Source of the DNA: Trichuris trichiura
Taxonomy: Eukaryota; Nematoda; Enoplea; Trichinellida; Trichuridae
Reading direction: 5' to 3'
NCBI GenBank assembly: GCA_037903355.1
Contig: JBAJFE010000027.1
Location: forward strand, 434,001 to 498,000
Length of the DNA stretch: 64,000 nt
Shown: positions 53,301 to 64,000 of the stretch, in pieces
Numbering within the stretch: position 1 is the stretch's first letter
How the letters are laid out: the number at the start of each line of letters is the position of its first letter
Notes under the pieces: generated by a model
Databases searched by the model: none
What the model was told of the DNA's origin: nothing
What the model saw: the letters and a program-made list of their open reading frames with translations, nothing else
Position numbers and translations under genes: made by a program

Positions 53301-56300
53301 CGCGTTTGGCCACTCTCTGCTTCTCGTTCCGTGGATAGAAGCGAAGCAGGTGTCGCAGACGACACGACCTCAGGCGACACTAGCGAAGATTTTGAGTAAG
53401 TTCGTCGAGTCTGCTATGCGCTAAAGACGTCCAGAATTGGCACAACCGTCCGGCAACGTTCTCTCGGCAGCAGACGGTGAACAATTGTTTAATATATGCA
53501 CCTTGCTGAAAGGAAGACGCAAGCGTACCTGGCCTCATCCCCTGAGCACCATGCGGTTTTCATCAAGGATCGCCAATGTCGTCCACTCGTCCTGCTCTGG
53601 GCGGCACCCACATTTTTGTTCCAGCGATGGACACCATTCTGTCCTCAGCGTCTAAGGTGGGCCCATCAGCATAGAAGAAACGATGCTGCTACGCAGAAAA
53701 TTACGACGATGCACATGTATACCTCCATTTGGGCGACGTGGTGCGCCCTGGATCAATGATATGATGTTCACTATGCAGGCAAGATTCAGTAAAAAAGGAC
53801 TAACTGATGGGGGGCGCGTCGTTGCGCCCATTGTGGATAAACGAGCCGTTGCCGTATGCAGACAAGAATAAACTTTGTTTTCCTCTTCACCCAAAAAGGA
53901 TAATGTGGGAAGGAGGGGGTGCGGCTCTGCGAAGTGATCTCTTATCGACGGAATGTGCGTAACTCCCGTCCCGTTTTTCACCGAACATGGCTGCTTGCAA
54001 ACTTGCTTATCAAATTTGTAAAGCTCCTGTTCGACCATAAGGGTGATGGTTATCCGCTACCGAACGCTAAACATCTTTGAGAGCGCTGCTGTGGCGAACG
54101 ATTTCGTTTCTTTCCTTCCCTGCAAAAACACCCTAAGCACTGCAAACTGAGCGCAGCGCGTATGACGCTAGAGGATACTTTTGCGAGAATGGTTCACGTT
54201 CGCTTTACCCGTATTTAAACCCTTGTGCAGCCGCGCAGCGAACGATGTGTCGGCATTCCACGACCGCTGATGGCTGAATAAGCCCTCTCTATGAGAGAAA
54301 ACACGAAAAAGAGACCCGCTTCCTCTGTCCAGGGAAGAATTCTGCTCGCAAGTTGACCGCACTAGTGCAGCTGTTTCTCGACAGCGCACCAGTGTTCCCG
54401 CTCGGAAACGCTAACTTCTTCTCCGTTCGGCGCAACTGGGAATTGCATATTCCTCTATCACTCTTCCACGCAGCGAGCAGTTTGTGGAATTCCTATGCGC
54501 CCTTCTGCCAGCAGTTTTCCGAAACGTTATTTGATTTCTTCCTCGTTCGTCTTGGCTCCGACGACCTCCAGCTCTACAGCTCAGGAACCGCAATAGTATC
54601 TCCTTGGTCCTCCGCGTTTGATCAGTCACAGCTTATCGTTCCGTGAGTTTAGGCAAAGCAAGTGTCGCGCACGGCATGACGTAAGGCAGCACTTGCGAAA
54701 ATTGGGGTAATTCCGTCCACTCTCCCACGCGCTAACAACGTCCGGAATTGTCGCAACCGTTGGGTAACGTTCTTCCAGCAGCAGACCGCTTATAGTTCTT
54801 CAATATATGTGCCGTGCTAAGAGAGAGACGCAAGTGCAGCTGGCCTCATCCCCTGAGCGCCACGCAGCGTTCATCAAGGCTCACCAATGTCGTCCACTCG
54901 TCCTGCCCTCGCCGGCACCCACATTTTGTACCAGAGATGGACACCATTCTGTCCTTAGCGTCTGGGGGTGCGCCCTATGGCTAAGAAGGAACGATGCTGG
55001 TACACAGCAGGACACGACGATACACGTGTAATCATCCACTTGGTGGACGTTGTGGTCCATGGATCAGTTGTATGACGTTCAGTCTGCACGGAAGATTATG
55101 TAGAAACGACCAACTGATGGAGGGCGCGTCGTTGCCGCTATTGTCGATAGAAAGAACCTTTCTCGTATGCAGACACGAATCAAGATTGCTTCCTTCTTTA
55201 CCAAAAATGTATAATGTGACAGTCGGAGGGAACGGCTTTGCGATGTCATGTCTTATCGAGGGAATCTGCGCAAACCCTGCCCGGTATTCCACTTAACATG
55301 GACTCCTGACCACTTTTTATGAAATTTGCAAAGTTGCGTTTCTACAATCACGGTGAAAATTATCCGCCACCGGCAGCTAAAAGTCTTTGAGTGCGCTGCT
55401 GCGGAGAACGACTTCGTTTCCTTCCTTCCCTGCAAAAACACAACAAGCACTGCAAACTGAACCCACCTGGGATGAAAGTGGTGCCGATTTTTACAGGAAT
55501 GGTCCACTTCCGCTTGCCCCCTATATGGAGCTTTGCACAGCCGCACAGCGAACGAGGTGGCGACATTCTTCCAGTGCTGATGGTTCAATATACTCTGTAT
55601 ATGAGTGAAAACACGAAGGCAGCCATCTGCTTCCTCCGTCTAGGGAAGAATTCTGCTCGTAAGTTGACCGCACTGGTGCGCCTGTGTTTCGACAGCGCGC
55701 CAGTGTTCCCGCTCGGAAACGCTAACTTCTTCTCCGTTCCGCGCAACTGGGAATCGCATATTCCTCAATCACTCTTCCACGCAGCGAGCAGTTTGGGGGA
55801 TTCCAATGCGCCCTTCCGACAGCAGTTTTCAGAAACATTATTTGATTTCGTCTACCTTTTCGTTCACTCCGACGACCTGCAGCTATACAGCTCAGGAATC
55901 GCAGTAGTATGTGTTTGGCCCTCTGCGCTTGGGCACTCACTCTTTATCGTTGGGTCGGTAGAAGGCAAGCAGGTGTCCCACACGACATGACGTCAGGCGA
56001 CACTAGCTTAAATTTTTGGTAATTTCGTGCACTCTACTATGCGCTAGAAACGACCAGAATTGGCACAAGCGTTCGGTAGGGTTCTGTCGCTGGTAGGCAG
56101 CCAATAAGTGCCGAATATATGCACCGTGCTAAAAGAAAGACGCAAGTGTAGCAGGCCTCAGCCGTTGAGCACCAAGGAGTTTTCAACAAGGCTAACCAAT
56201 GTCGTCCACTCGTCCATATCTGGGCGCCATCCACGTTTTGGTCCACCCAAGGACATCATTCCGTCCTAAGCCTCTAGCGGGGGCCCAGTAGTTAAGAAGT

Positions 56301-59300
56301 AACGATGCTGGTACGCAGAAGGATAGGACGATGCTCGTGTAGTCGTCTATTTATGCGATGTGGTGCGCCCAGGACTAATTATAAGATGTTCACTGTGCAC
56401 GCAAGATTATGTAAAAAGGGACCAAATGATGGAGTGCACGACGTTGCCGCTATTGTCTGTGAACGAACCGTTCCCGTATGCAGGCAGGAATCAGCTTTGT
56501 TTTCTTGTACACCCAAAATGTATAATGTAAGAACGAGAGGGTACGGCTCTGCGAATTCATCCCTGATCGAGGGAATGTGCGTAAACCGTGCTGCGTTTTC
56601 CATCTAACATGGCCTGTTGCGCGCTTGTTTGTTAAGTTTGTAACGCTCCGGTTGGACCGTCAGGGTGAAAATTATCCGCTGTCGGCTGCTAAACATCTTT
56701 GAGTGCGCTGCTGCCGCGAACGATTTCGTATCTTTCCTTCCCTGGTAAAACAGCACAAGCACTGGAAACTGAACCCACCGCGGGCGACCTTAGAGCATAT
56801 TTTGCAAAAATGGTCCACTCCTTCTTGCTCCGTATATCGAGCTTTGCACAGCCGCACAACGAGCGATGTGTCGGCATTCTTTGAACGCTGATGGTTGAAT
56901 AAATTCTCTACATGAGTGAAAACCTGACGGCTCAGTCCCGCTTTCTCTGTCAGGAGAACGATTCTGCTCTTTAACTGACCACGCTGCTGCCCTGTGCGTC
57001 GAAGGGGCACCAGTGCTCCCACTGGGAAACGCTAGCGTCTTTTCCGTTCGGCGCAACAGGGAGTTGCATGTTTCGCAATCGCTCTTCGAGGCAGTCCGTA
57101 GTTTGTGGCATTCCTATGCGCCCTTCTGCCAGCAGTTTTCAGAAACATTATTTGATTTCGTCCTCCTTCCTCTTGGCACCAATGACCTCGTGGACTATAG
57201 CTCAGGAATCGAAATAGTATCTCCTTGGTCCTCCGCGTTTGGCCAGTCACTGCTTTTCCTTCCGTGGGTAGAAGCGAAGGAGGTGTCGCACACGACACGA
57301 CGTCAGGCGACATAAGCGAAGGGTTTGAGTAATTTCGTCCACTCTCCTATGCGCTAACGACGCCCAGAATTTTCACAACCGTTGGGTAACGTTCTCGCTG
57401 CAGCAAACGGCGGATTATTGTTTGATATATGCACCGTGCTAAGAGAAAGGCGCAAGTGTAGCTGTCCTCATGTGCTGACCAGCACGCAGTTTTCATCAAG
57501 GCTCACGAATGTCGTCCACTCGTCCTGCTCTCAGCGGCACCCACATTTTGTTCTAGCGATGGACGCCGTTCTGTCCTTAGCGTCTAGGGTGCGCCCACTA
57601 GCTAAGAAGGAACGATGCTGGTACACAGAAGGATACGGCGATTCACATGTAATCGCGCATTTGGGCGACTTGGATCAGTTGTTTGATGTTCACTGTGGAG
57701 GCAAAATTATGTGAAAAAGGACCAACTGATGGAGGGCTCGTCGTTGCCGCTATTGTCGATAAACGAATGGTTCCCCTGCGAACACACGAATCAACTTTGT
57801 TTTCTTCTACTCCGAAAATGGATAATCTGAGAACAGGGTAGTACGCCACTGCGAAGTCGCCTGCTCTCGAGGGCGTGTGCGTAAACCTTGCCCTGGTTTT
57901 CAAGGAACAAGCTCTGTTGCCCACTTGTTTATCAAGTTTGGAAAGTTTCTGTTCGACCCTCTGCGTGAACATTATCCGCTACGGGCCGCTAAACGTCTTT
58001 GAGTGGACTGCTGCCGCGAACGATTTCGTTTCTTTCCTTCCCTGCAGAAACACCACAAGCACTGGAAGCTGAACCCACCGCGCACGACCATAGAGGATAC
58101 TTTTGAGAGAATGGACCACTTTGGGTTGCCCCGTGTTTCGAGATTTGCACACGCGCACAGCGAACAATGTGCCGGCATTCTTCGAGCGCTGACGGTTGAA
58201 TAAACACTACATATGAGTGAAAGCACGAAGGCATAGACGCGCTTCCTCCGTTCAGGGGACAACTTTGCTCGTATATTGACTACGCGGATGCCCCTCTGCT
58301 ACGAAAGGACAGCAGTATTCCCGCTCGGAAACGCTATCTTCTTCTCCGTTCGGCGCAACTGGGATTTCCATATTCGTCAATCACTCTTTCAGGCAGCGCG
58401 CAGTTAGTGGCACACCTATGCGGCCTTCTGCTAGCAGTTTTCTGGAACATTGTTTGATTTCGTCCTCCTTCCTCTTCGCTGCGGTGAAATCCAGCTCTAC
58501 AGCTCCTGAATCACAATAGTATCTCCTTGGTCCTCCGCGATTGGTCAGTCACACCTTATCGTTCGGTGGGTAGAAGCGAAGGTGTCGCACACGACATGTC
58601 GTCAGGCGACACTAGTCTAAAGTTTGAGTAATTTCGCCACTCTCCTATGTGCTAGCGACTTGCAGATTTGGCACAACCGTTCGGTAACGTTCTCCCGGCA
58701 GCAGAAGGCGGATAACTGTTTAATATATGCACAGTGCGAAAAGAAGGACGTAAATGTGGCTGGCCTCAGCCGCTGAGCACCAGGGAGTTTTGAACTCGGC
58801 TAACCAATGTCGTCCACTCGTCAAGATCTGGGCGGCATCTACGCTTTGGTCCAGCGAGGGACACCATTCCGTCCTAAGCTTCTAGCGTGTGCCCAATAGT
58901 TGAGAACTAAAGATGCTGGTACGCAGAAGGATAGGACGATGCAGATGTAATCGTCCATTTCGGCGACGTGGTGCGCTCTGGACCAATTGTATTATGTTGA
59001 CTGTGCACGCAAAATTATGTAAACAGGGACCAAATGATGGAGGGCGGGACGTTGCCGTTATTCTCGATAAACGAAGCGTTTTCGTATGGAGAGACGAATC
59101 AACTTTGTTTTCTTTTGCACCCAAAATGTATAATGTGAGAACGGGAGGGTACGGCTCTGCGATGTCATCTCTTATCGAGGGAATGTGCGTAAACCCCGCC
59201 CTGTTTTCCACTTAACATGGCCTCTTGCCCGCTTGTTTATGAAATTGGTAATGTTCCGGTTCGACCCTCACCGTGAAAATTATCCGCTACCGGCCTCTAA

Positions 59301-60299
59301 ACATCTGTGAGTGCGCTGCTGCCGCGAACGATTTCGTTTGTGTCCTTCGCTGCAAAATACCAGAAGCACTGGAAACTGAAGCCACCGCGGACGACCTTAG
59401 TGCATATTTTTGCGAGAATGGTCCACTTCCGGTTGCCCCGTATATCGAGCTTTCAACAGCCGCACAGCGAACGATATGTGTGCATTCTTCCAGCGCTGAT
59501 GGTTGAATAAACTGTCTATATGAGTGAAAACACGAAGGCAGACACCCGCTTCCTCCGTCGAGGGAACAATTCTGCTCGCAAGTTGACCACGCTGGTGTAC
59601 CTGTGTATCGACAGCGCACCAGTGTTCCCGGTCGGAAGCGCTAACTTCTTCTGGTTTCGGCGCAACTGGGAATTGCATTTTACTGAATCACTCTCCTAGG
59701 CAGCAAGCAGTTTGTAGGATTCGTATGGGCCCTTCTGCCAGCAGTTTTCAGAGATATTGTTAAATTGCGTCCTCCTTCTACTTGGCTCGGACGACCTCCA
59801 GCTCTACAGCTCAGGAACCGCTATAGTATCTCTTTATTCGTCCGCGTTTGGCCAGTCATAGCTTTTCGTTCAGTTGGTGGAAGCGACGTGGGTGTCGCAC
59901 ACGACACGACGTCACGCGACACTAGCCTAAATTCTGAGTAATTTCGTCCACCCTCCTATGCGCTAACGACGTTCGGAATTGGCTCATCGTTCGGTAACGT
60001 GGTGTCGGCAGGAGACGGTGGATAATTCCTGAATATATGCACCGTGCTAAAAGAAAGGCGCAAGTGGAGGTGGCCTCATCCCGTGAGCACCAAACAGTTT
60101 TCATCTAGGTTTACCGATGTTGTCCACTCGTCAGGATCTGGGCGGCATCCACATTTTGGTCCAGCCAAGGACACCATTCCGTCCTTAGCCTCTAAGGTGG
60201 GCCCAATAGCAAAGAAGGAACGATAGTGCTACGGAGAGGGATACGACGATGCACGTGTGATCGTCCATTTGGGAGATGTGGTGCGCCCTTGATCAATTA

Positions 60300-62628
60300 C
60301 AGTAGAACCTCGGAAGTTGGCTACCTTCCTATGTCGACCACCTCCTAAGTTGACTGAATTTTGGCCAGTTGGTTGGTCAGCACGTTAATAAGCGCAAGGT
60401 CAACCTCTATACGTCGACCACCGCCGTATGTGGGAAGTTGACCGCTTTTGCCGTGACTTGGTATATGAAGGCAATGCTAACTTGCACTCTGTAAATTGGC
60501 CACTTCAGTTTGCTCTGTGTCGGTCGCTAGCAGCTGTTAGCCATCATTGTCTCAATGTGCTGTTACTCAACGTGGCGAGGTTTTTCATTACCCTACATTG
60601 GAGATTCCTGATTACAGAACTGATTCCGCCGCTTTGACGGTGCTTCTTTTATGTCTGCCGGCAAAGCTTGGTCGTTTCCTCATGTGCATAACCTGCGACC
60701 TACGCGTTGGCAGCATTCGCCCATTGAAGGAAATATGACAAATCGAGCCTATTTGAACTCGTTCGCGTCGAGCTCAGTTCTATTCAGTCGCTTTTCTATA
60801 GGTGTGCGACAGGTTGCTTAACGTGTTTTCGCGAGTACAGATAGCCTGACTTACGCAGTAATAGACGCAGTAGTAGCTACCAAGCTGGTTGCAGTTTGCA
60901 TGATGGCCAAACGCAATGAATCGAGAGAGTTGGCAGTGAAGGAAAAAGTGGATCTTATAAGCTTTCTCGAAACTAACAGTCAAAGGAAGACAGCAGAACG
61001 GTTTCATGTGAGCAAAACTACCGTTGGCAACACGGAAAGACGTAAACGTGAGTACTTGGAAAGATATGAGAAGGAAAGCGGAGACGCTTGGCGAAGAAAA
61101 AGGAGAACCTCCCTCGACCAAGTCAATGAAGCAGCGTTACATTGGTTTAAGGAAATGAGAGCAGCTAACGCACGCATGTCTGGCCCAATGATCCAGGAAA
61201 TTGCTAGAAAGTTCGCCGTGGAATTCGGTTCCACAGGCTTCGAAGCATCAAACGGTTGGCTGGCAAAGTTCAAGCTCCGTTATCAGATTTCTCAGAAAAT
61301 CTATGCGGCGAATCTAGCGAAGTTCCGGTCGAGGTCTTGGAAGACTTCATCTTGAAATTTCGTCATTTCGCCAGTGGCTTTAAAGAAGAAGACATATTCA
61401 ATGCTGATGAGTGCGGCTTGTTCTTCAAAGCTATGCCTGATAGAAGTCTTGTACTAAAATGCGATAAATGCAAAAGCGGGAAGCTCTCCAAAAAACACTT
61501 CACTGTGCTTCTTTGCGCTAGCGCAACTGGGTAGAAGTTGAAGCCATTGGTCATTGGTAAGTCAACGAAACCCCTAGCTTTTAAGAACTTGAAGCCTGAT
61601 GACCTCCGTGCCACTTGGAGATCAAATAAATCCGCCTGGATGACAGCCGCCATATTCCAAGAGTGGGTAAGAAGTGTCGACGGACAGATGAAGCGAATGA
61701 AACGTTCCATCTTATTGGTAGTTGACAGCTGCCTGAGCCATCCCTACGTGAAAGACCTCACCAATGTCACGTTAAAATTCCTGCCCCCAAACACTACCTT
61801 AAAGACCCAGCCTTTAGATCAAGGAGTAATTAAGACGTTTAGGGCGAAACACCGGACCCAGCTTCTGCGGTGGATCGTTGGCATAGCAGAACACACCAGC
61901 TCATTTGCGGGAGCGACTACGATTGCTGCGTCCATTAATGCTTTGGACGGTGTACTTTGCATCAATACTTCCTGGAATAGCGTTCAACCAGAAGCAATAC
62001 GAAAATGCTTCAGGAGAGCGGGATTCGTCAGAGAAGAAGAGGATCATGTCGAGCCCCGGCCTGATAGTCACACTCCCGAAGTAGAGATTGAAGGAGTAAA
62101 CTTCAAAGATTTCGTTTAAATGGATGATGAATTGGCCACTTCTACCGAACCTGACCCACCAGCAATCTTTCAGTCTATACAAGCCGAAACGGGACTGAGC
62201 CTAGAAGACGACGTAGAGCAGGAAAGTAAAAATGAGACGGAAATGCTACAGAAGCTGAAGGAAGAGGACGTCGGGCACGTGTTAGAGCAGCTGAAGTGTT
62301 TTGCTGCTGAAAAAAGTCAAAAGATGCTGAGCGCGGTAGCTATCGCGAACACCGCCCTTGGTGCTTATGTTTGCAGTAAGAAGAAGCACCAGACTAGAGT
62401 TGTTACCTTTTTCAGCTAGCAGTGTAGCCCCTAAAAAGCTTACGCATGATTTCACAGTGCTATTTTTATGCATGCCACCGTTTAATAGACCATCAATTGA
62501 TGCCCTGCAACACAATAAAACGCATACAGATGCTAACCTGTTCAGCCGAGCCAGTTATACCCACAGTTCCAATATATTGACCAGTTTTCTCCGGTCCCTT
62601 GGGTGGTCAACTTACGGAGGTTCTACTG
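60300..62628 (+). mobile_element. Tigger/pogo-type DNA transposon
   Basis: 2,329 bp with TIR CAGTAGAACCTC(G/C) at both ends and a TA target duplication (60298-60299, 62629-62630), the hallmark of Tc1/pogo transposition. Sub-terminal AAGTTGAC/GTCGACCAC motifs repeat on the left. Encodes one degraded transposase. Removing it restores the 1,311-bp satellite spacing. Confidence 0.9.
60900..62419 (+). pseudogene. Tigger/CENP-B-like transposase, degraded
   Basis: Starts MMAKRNESRELAVKEKVDLI with a CENP-B-type N-terminal helix-turn-helix (RKTAERFHVSKTTVGN) and a second DNA-binding domain (SGPMIQEIARKFAVEF). A one-base shift near 61297-61303 moves the frame. It then runs DIFNADECGLFFKAMP (first catalytic Asp), stop TAG 61532-61534, LLVVDSCLSHPYV (second Asp; the usual DN is DS) and LKTQPLDQGVIKTF (third Asp). 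A stop at 62117-62119 follows, then an acidic tail DDELATS ... to 62419. One frameshift and two in-frame stops make it inactive. The protein family gave rise to centromere protein B in mammals. Confidence 0.85.
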
Positions 62629-64000
62629 TACGTGACGTTCACCGTAGAAGCAAGATTATAAAAAAAGGAACAACTGATGGAGGGCTCGTCGTTGCCTCAA
62701 TTCTCGATTAACGAACCGTTCCCGCAATGCGGACAGGAATAATCTTTGTTTTCTTCTACACCCAAAACGGATAATGTGAGAGCGGCAGGGTACGCCACAG
62801 CGAAGACACATCTTATCGAGGGAATGTGCGTAACCCCTGCCCCGTTTTCTACGGAACATGCCCTCTTGAACACTTGTTTATGAAGTTTGTAAAGTTACGG
62901 TTCGACTCTCGGCATGAACATTATCCGCTACCGGACGCTAAACATCTTTGAGTGCGCTGATGCCGCGAACAATTTGGTATCTTTCCTTCCCTCCAGAAGC
63001 AGCGCAAGCACTGGAAACTGAACCCACCGCAGTTGACCTTAGAGCGTTTCTTTCCGAGGATGGTCCAGTCCCTCTTGTCTCGTATATCGAGGTTTGCACA
63101 GCCGCACAGCGAACGATGTGTCGGCATTCTTTCACAGCTGATGGTTGAACAAACTCTCTGTTTGAGTGAAAACCCAAACGCACAGACACGCTTCCTCTGT
63201 CTAGGGAACAATTCTGCTCGTTAGACGAGCACGCTAGTGCCCTGTCCGTCGAAAGGGCACCAGGGTTTCCACTAGGAAAGCATAACTTCTTTTCCGCTCG
63301 GCGCAACTGGGAATTGCATATTCCGCAATCACTCTTCGACGTAGCCCGCAGTTTGTGACATTCCTATGCGCCCTTCTGTCAGCAGTTTCCAGACTCGTTG
63401 ATTGATTTCGTCCTCCTTCCTCTTGGCTCTGACGACGTCGAGCACTACAGCTCAGGAAAAGCAATAGTATCTCCTTGGTCGTCCGCGTTTGGCCAGTCAA
63501 TGCTTATCGTTCCGTGGGCAGAAGCGAAGCAGGTGTCGCACACGACCCGACGTCAGGCGACACTAGCATAAATTTTCAGTAATTTCGTCCACTCTCCTAT
63601 GCGCTAACGACGTCCAGAATTGGCACAACCGTTTAGTAACGTTCTCTCCGCAGTAGACGGCGGATAATTCATTAATATGTGCACTGTAGAAAAAGAAAGC
63701 CGCAAGTGTAGCTGGCCTCAATCACTGAGCACTAAGCAGTTTTTATCACGGCTCACAAATGTCCTCCACTCGTCCAGATCTGGGCGGCATCCACACTTTG
63801 GTCCAGCCAAGCAGACCATTCCGTCCTTCGCCTCTAGGGTGGGCTCAGTAGTTAAGAACTAACGATGCTGCTACGCAGAAGGATACGCCGCTGCACATAT
63901 AATCGTCCATTTGGGCGACATCGTGCGCCCTGGATCAATTACATGATCTTCACTGTGTAGGCAAGATTATGCATAAGACGACCAACTGATGGAGGGCGCG

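Larger units (their letters stand above)
41440..64000. repeat. satellite array, ~1.31-kb unit, ~16-17 copies
   Basis: A landmark block (ATATATGCACCGTGCTAAAAGAAAGACGC-like) recurs at 41446, 42757, 44066, 45376, 46687, 47993, 48926, 50888, 52198, 53498, 54809, 56121, 57431, 58738, 60039 and 63681. Regular spacing is 1,300-1,312 bp. Exceptions are 933 (internal deletion), 1,962 (Merlin-like insertion plus loss) and 3,642 (Tigger insertion of 2,331 bp; 1,311 when removed). All copies point the same way and run off the right edge. Other shared blocks: ATGCTGCTACGCAGAAGG, TCCATTTGGGCGACGTGGTG, AATAAACTCTCTATATGAGT, TTCCCACTCGGAAACGCTAA. Copies diverge by roughly 10-20% by eye. Many 60-130 codon frames occur on both strands but none is kept open in all units, so I treat the unit as non-coding. 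Confidence 0.9.

Noticed and set aside
42024..64000. Dozens of 60-130 codon frames in the satellite as a gene family
   Set aside because: They occur on both strands and in overlapping frames at the same unit positions and are broken in most copies, as expected from repeated non-coding sequence.
41440..64000. CRISPR-like or short tandem array
   Set aside because: The unit is ~1.31 kb without spacer-repeat structure, and the genome is eukaryotic.

Overview
The window looks like a repeat-rich stretch of a eukaryotic, probably nematode, nuclear genome. Three observations point that way. A ribosomal protein L5 gene is split by seven very short GT-AG introns (42-69 nt). A CHK/EcKinase-like kinase gene of a type expanded in nematodes lies next to it. 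Tracts of (TTAGGC)n, the nematode telomere motif, sit inside several transposons. A clade I (whipworm/Trichinella-like) nematode would fit the TE mix and tiny introns, but that placement is inference. No rRNA, tRNA, CRISPR array or bacterial operon is visible.

Only three host genes can be supported: an intronless EGF/TSP1-like type I membrane protein (10714-12525, +), a CHK-like kinase (17778-19124, -) and rpl5 (eight coding exons, 19931-21224, -). Almost everything else is mobile or repetitive DNA, much of it nested.

1-10.3 kb: a mariner transposase tail; a nearly complete Penelope-like element (PLE, 862-3868, -) with a hammerhead-like motif in its terminal repeat; a second PLE whose GIY-YIG region is cut by a Merlin-type DNA transposon (4253-6974, 8-bp target duplication) that itself contains a nested Merlin-like element (5847-6679, own 8-bp duplication); a solo LTR; another Merlin-like copy; and a 248-bp palindromic PLE-derived insert.

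12.7-17.1 kb: a BEL/Pao element with 311-bp LTRs, no integrase and a mutated catalytic motif. 21.4-22.9 kb: a tandem repeat and a second palindromic PLE insert. 23.6-32.1 kb: two LTR retrotransposons of the Ty3/gypsy class (A and B) with very short LTRs (102 and ~120 bp) and perfect 5-bp duplications; B sits inside a mariner relic. 32.7-41.4 kb: a solo LTR, a tandem repeat, a gypsy fragment (C) with a hAT MITE in its gag and a possible self-priming site, a nest of Merlin-like elements, and a gypsy fragment (D) on the opposite strand.

41.4-64.0 kb: a satellite array with a ~1.31-kb unit, about 16-17 copies, running off the right edge and interrupted by a Merlin-like element and a Tigger/pogo-type transposon (60300-62628).

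The strongest leads are the two TSD-flanked palindromic PLE mini-elements, the candidate self-priming gypsy, the telomere-motif-bearing Merlin family, and the 1.31-kb satellite with a possible six-unit higher-order period.
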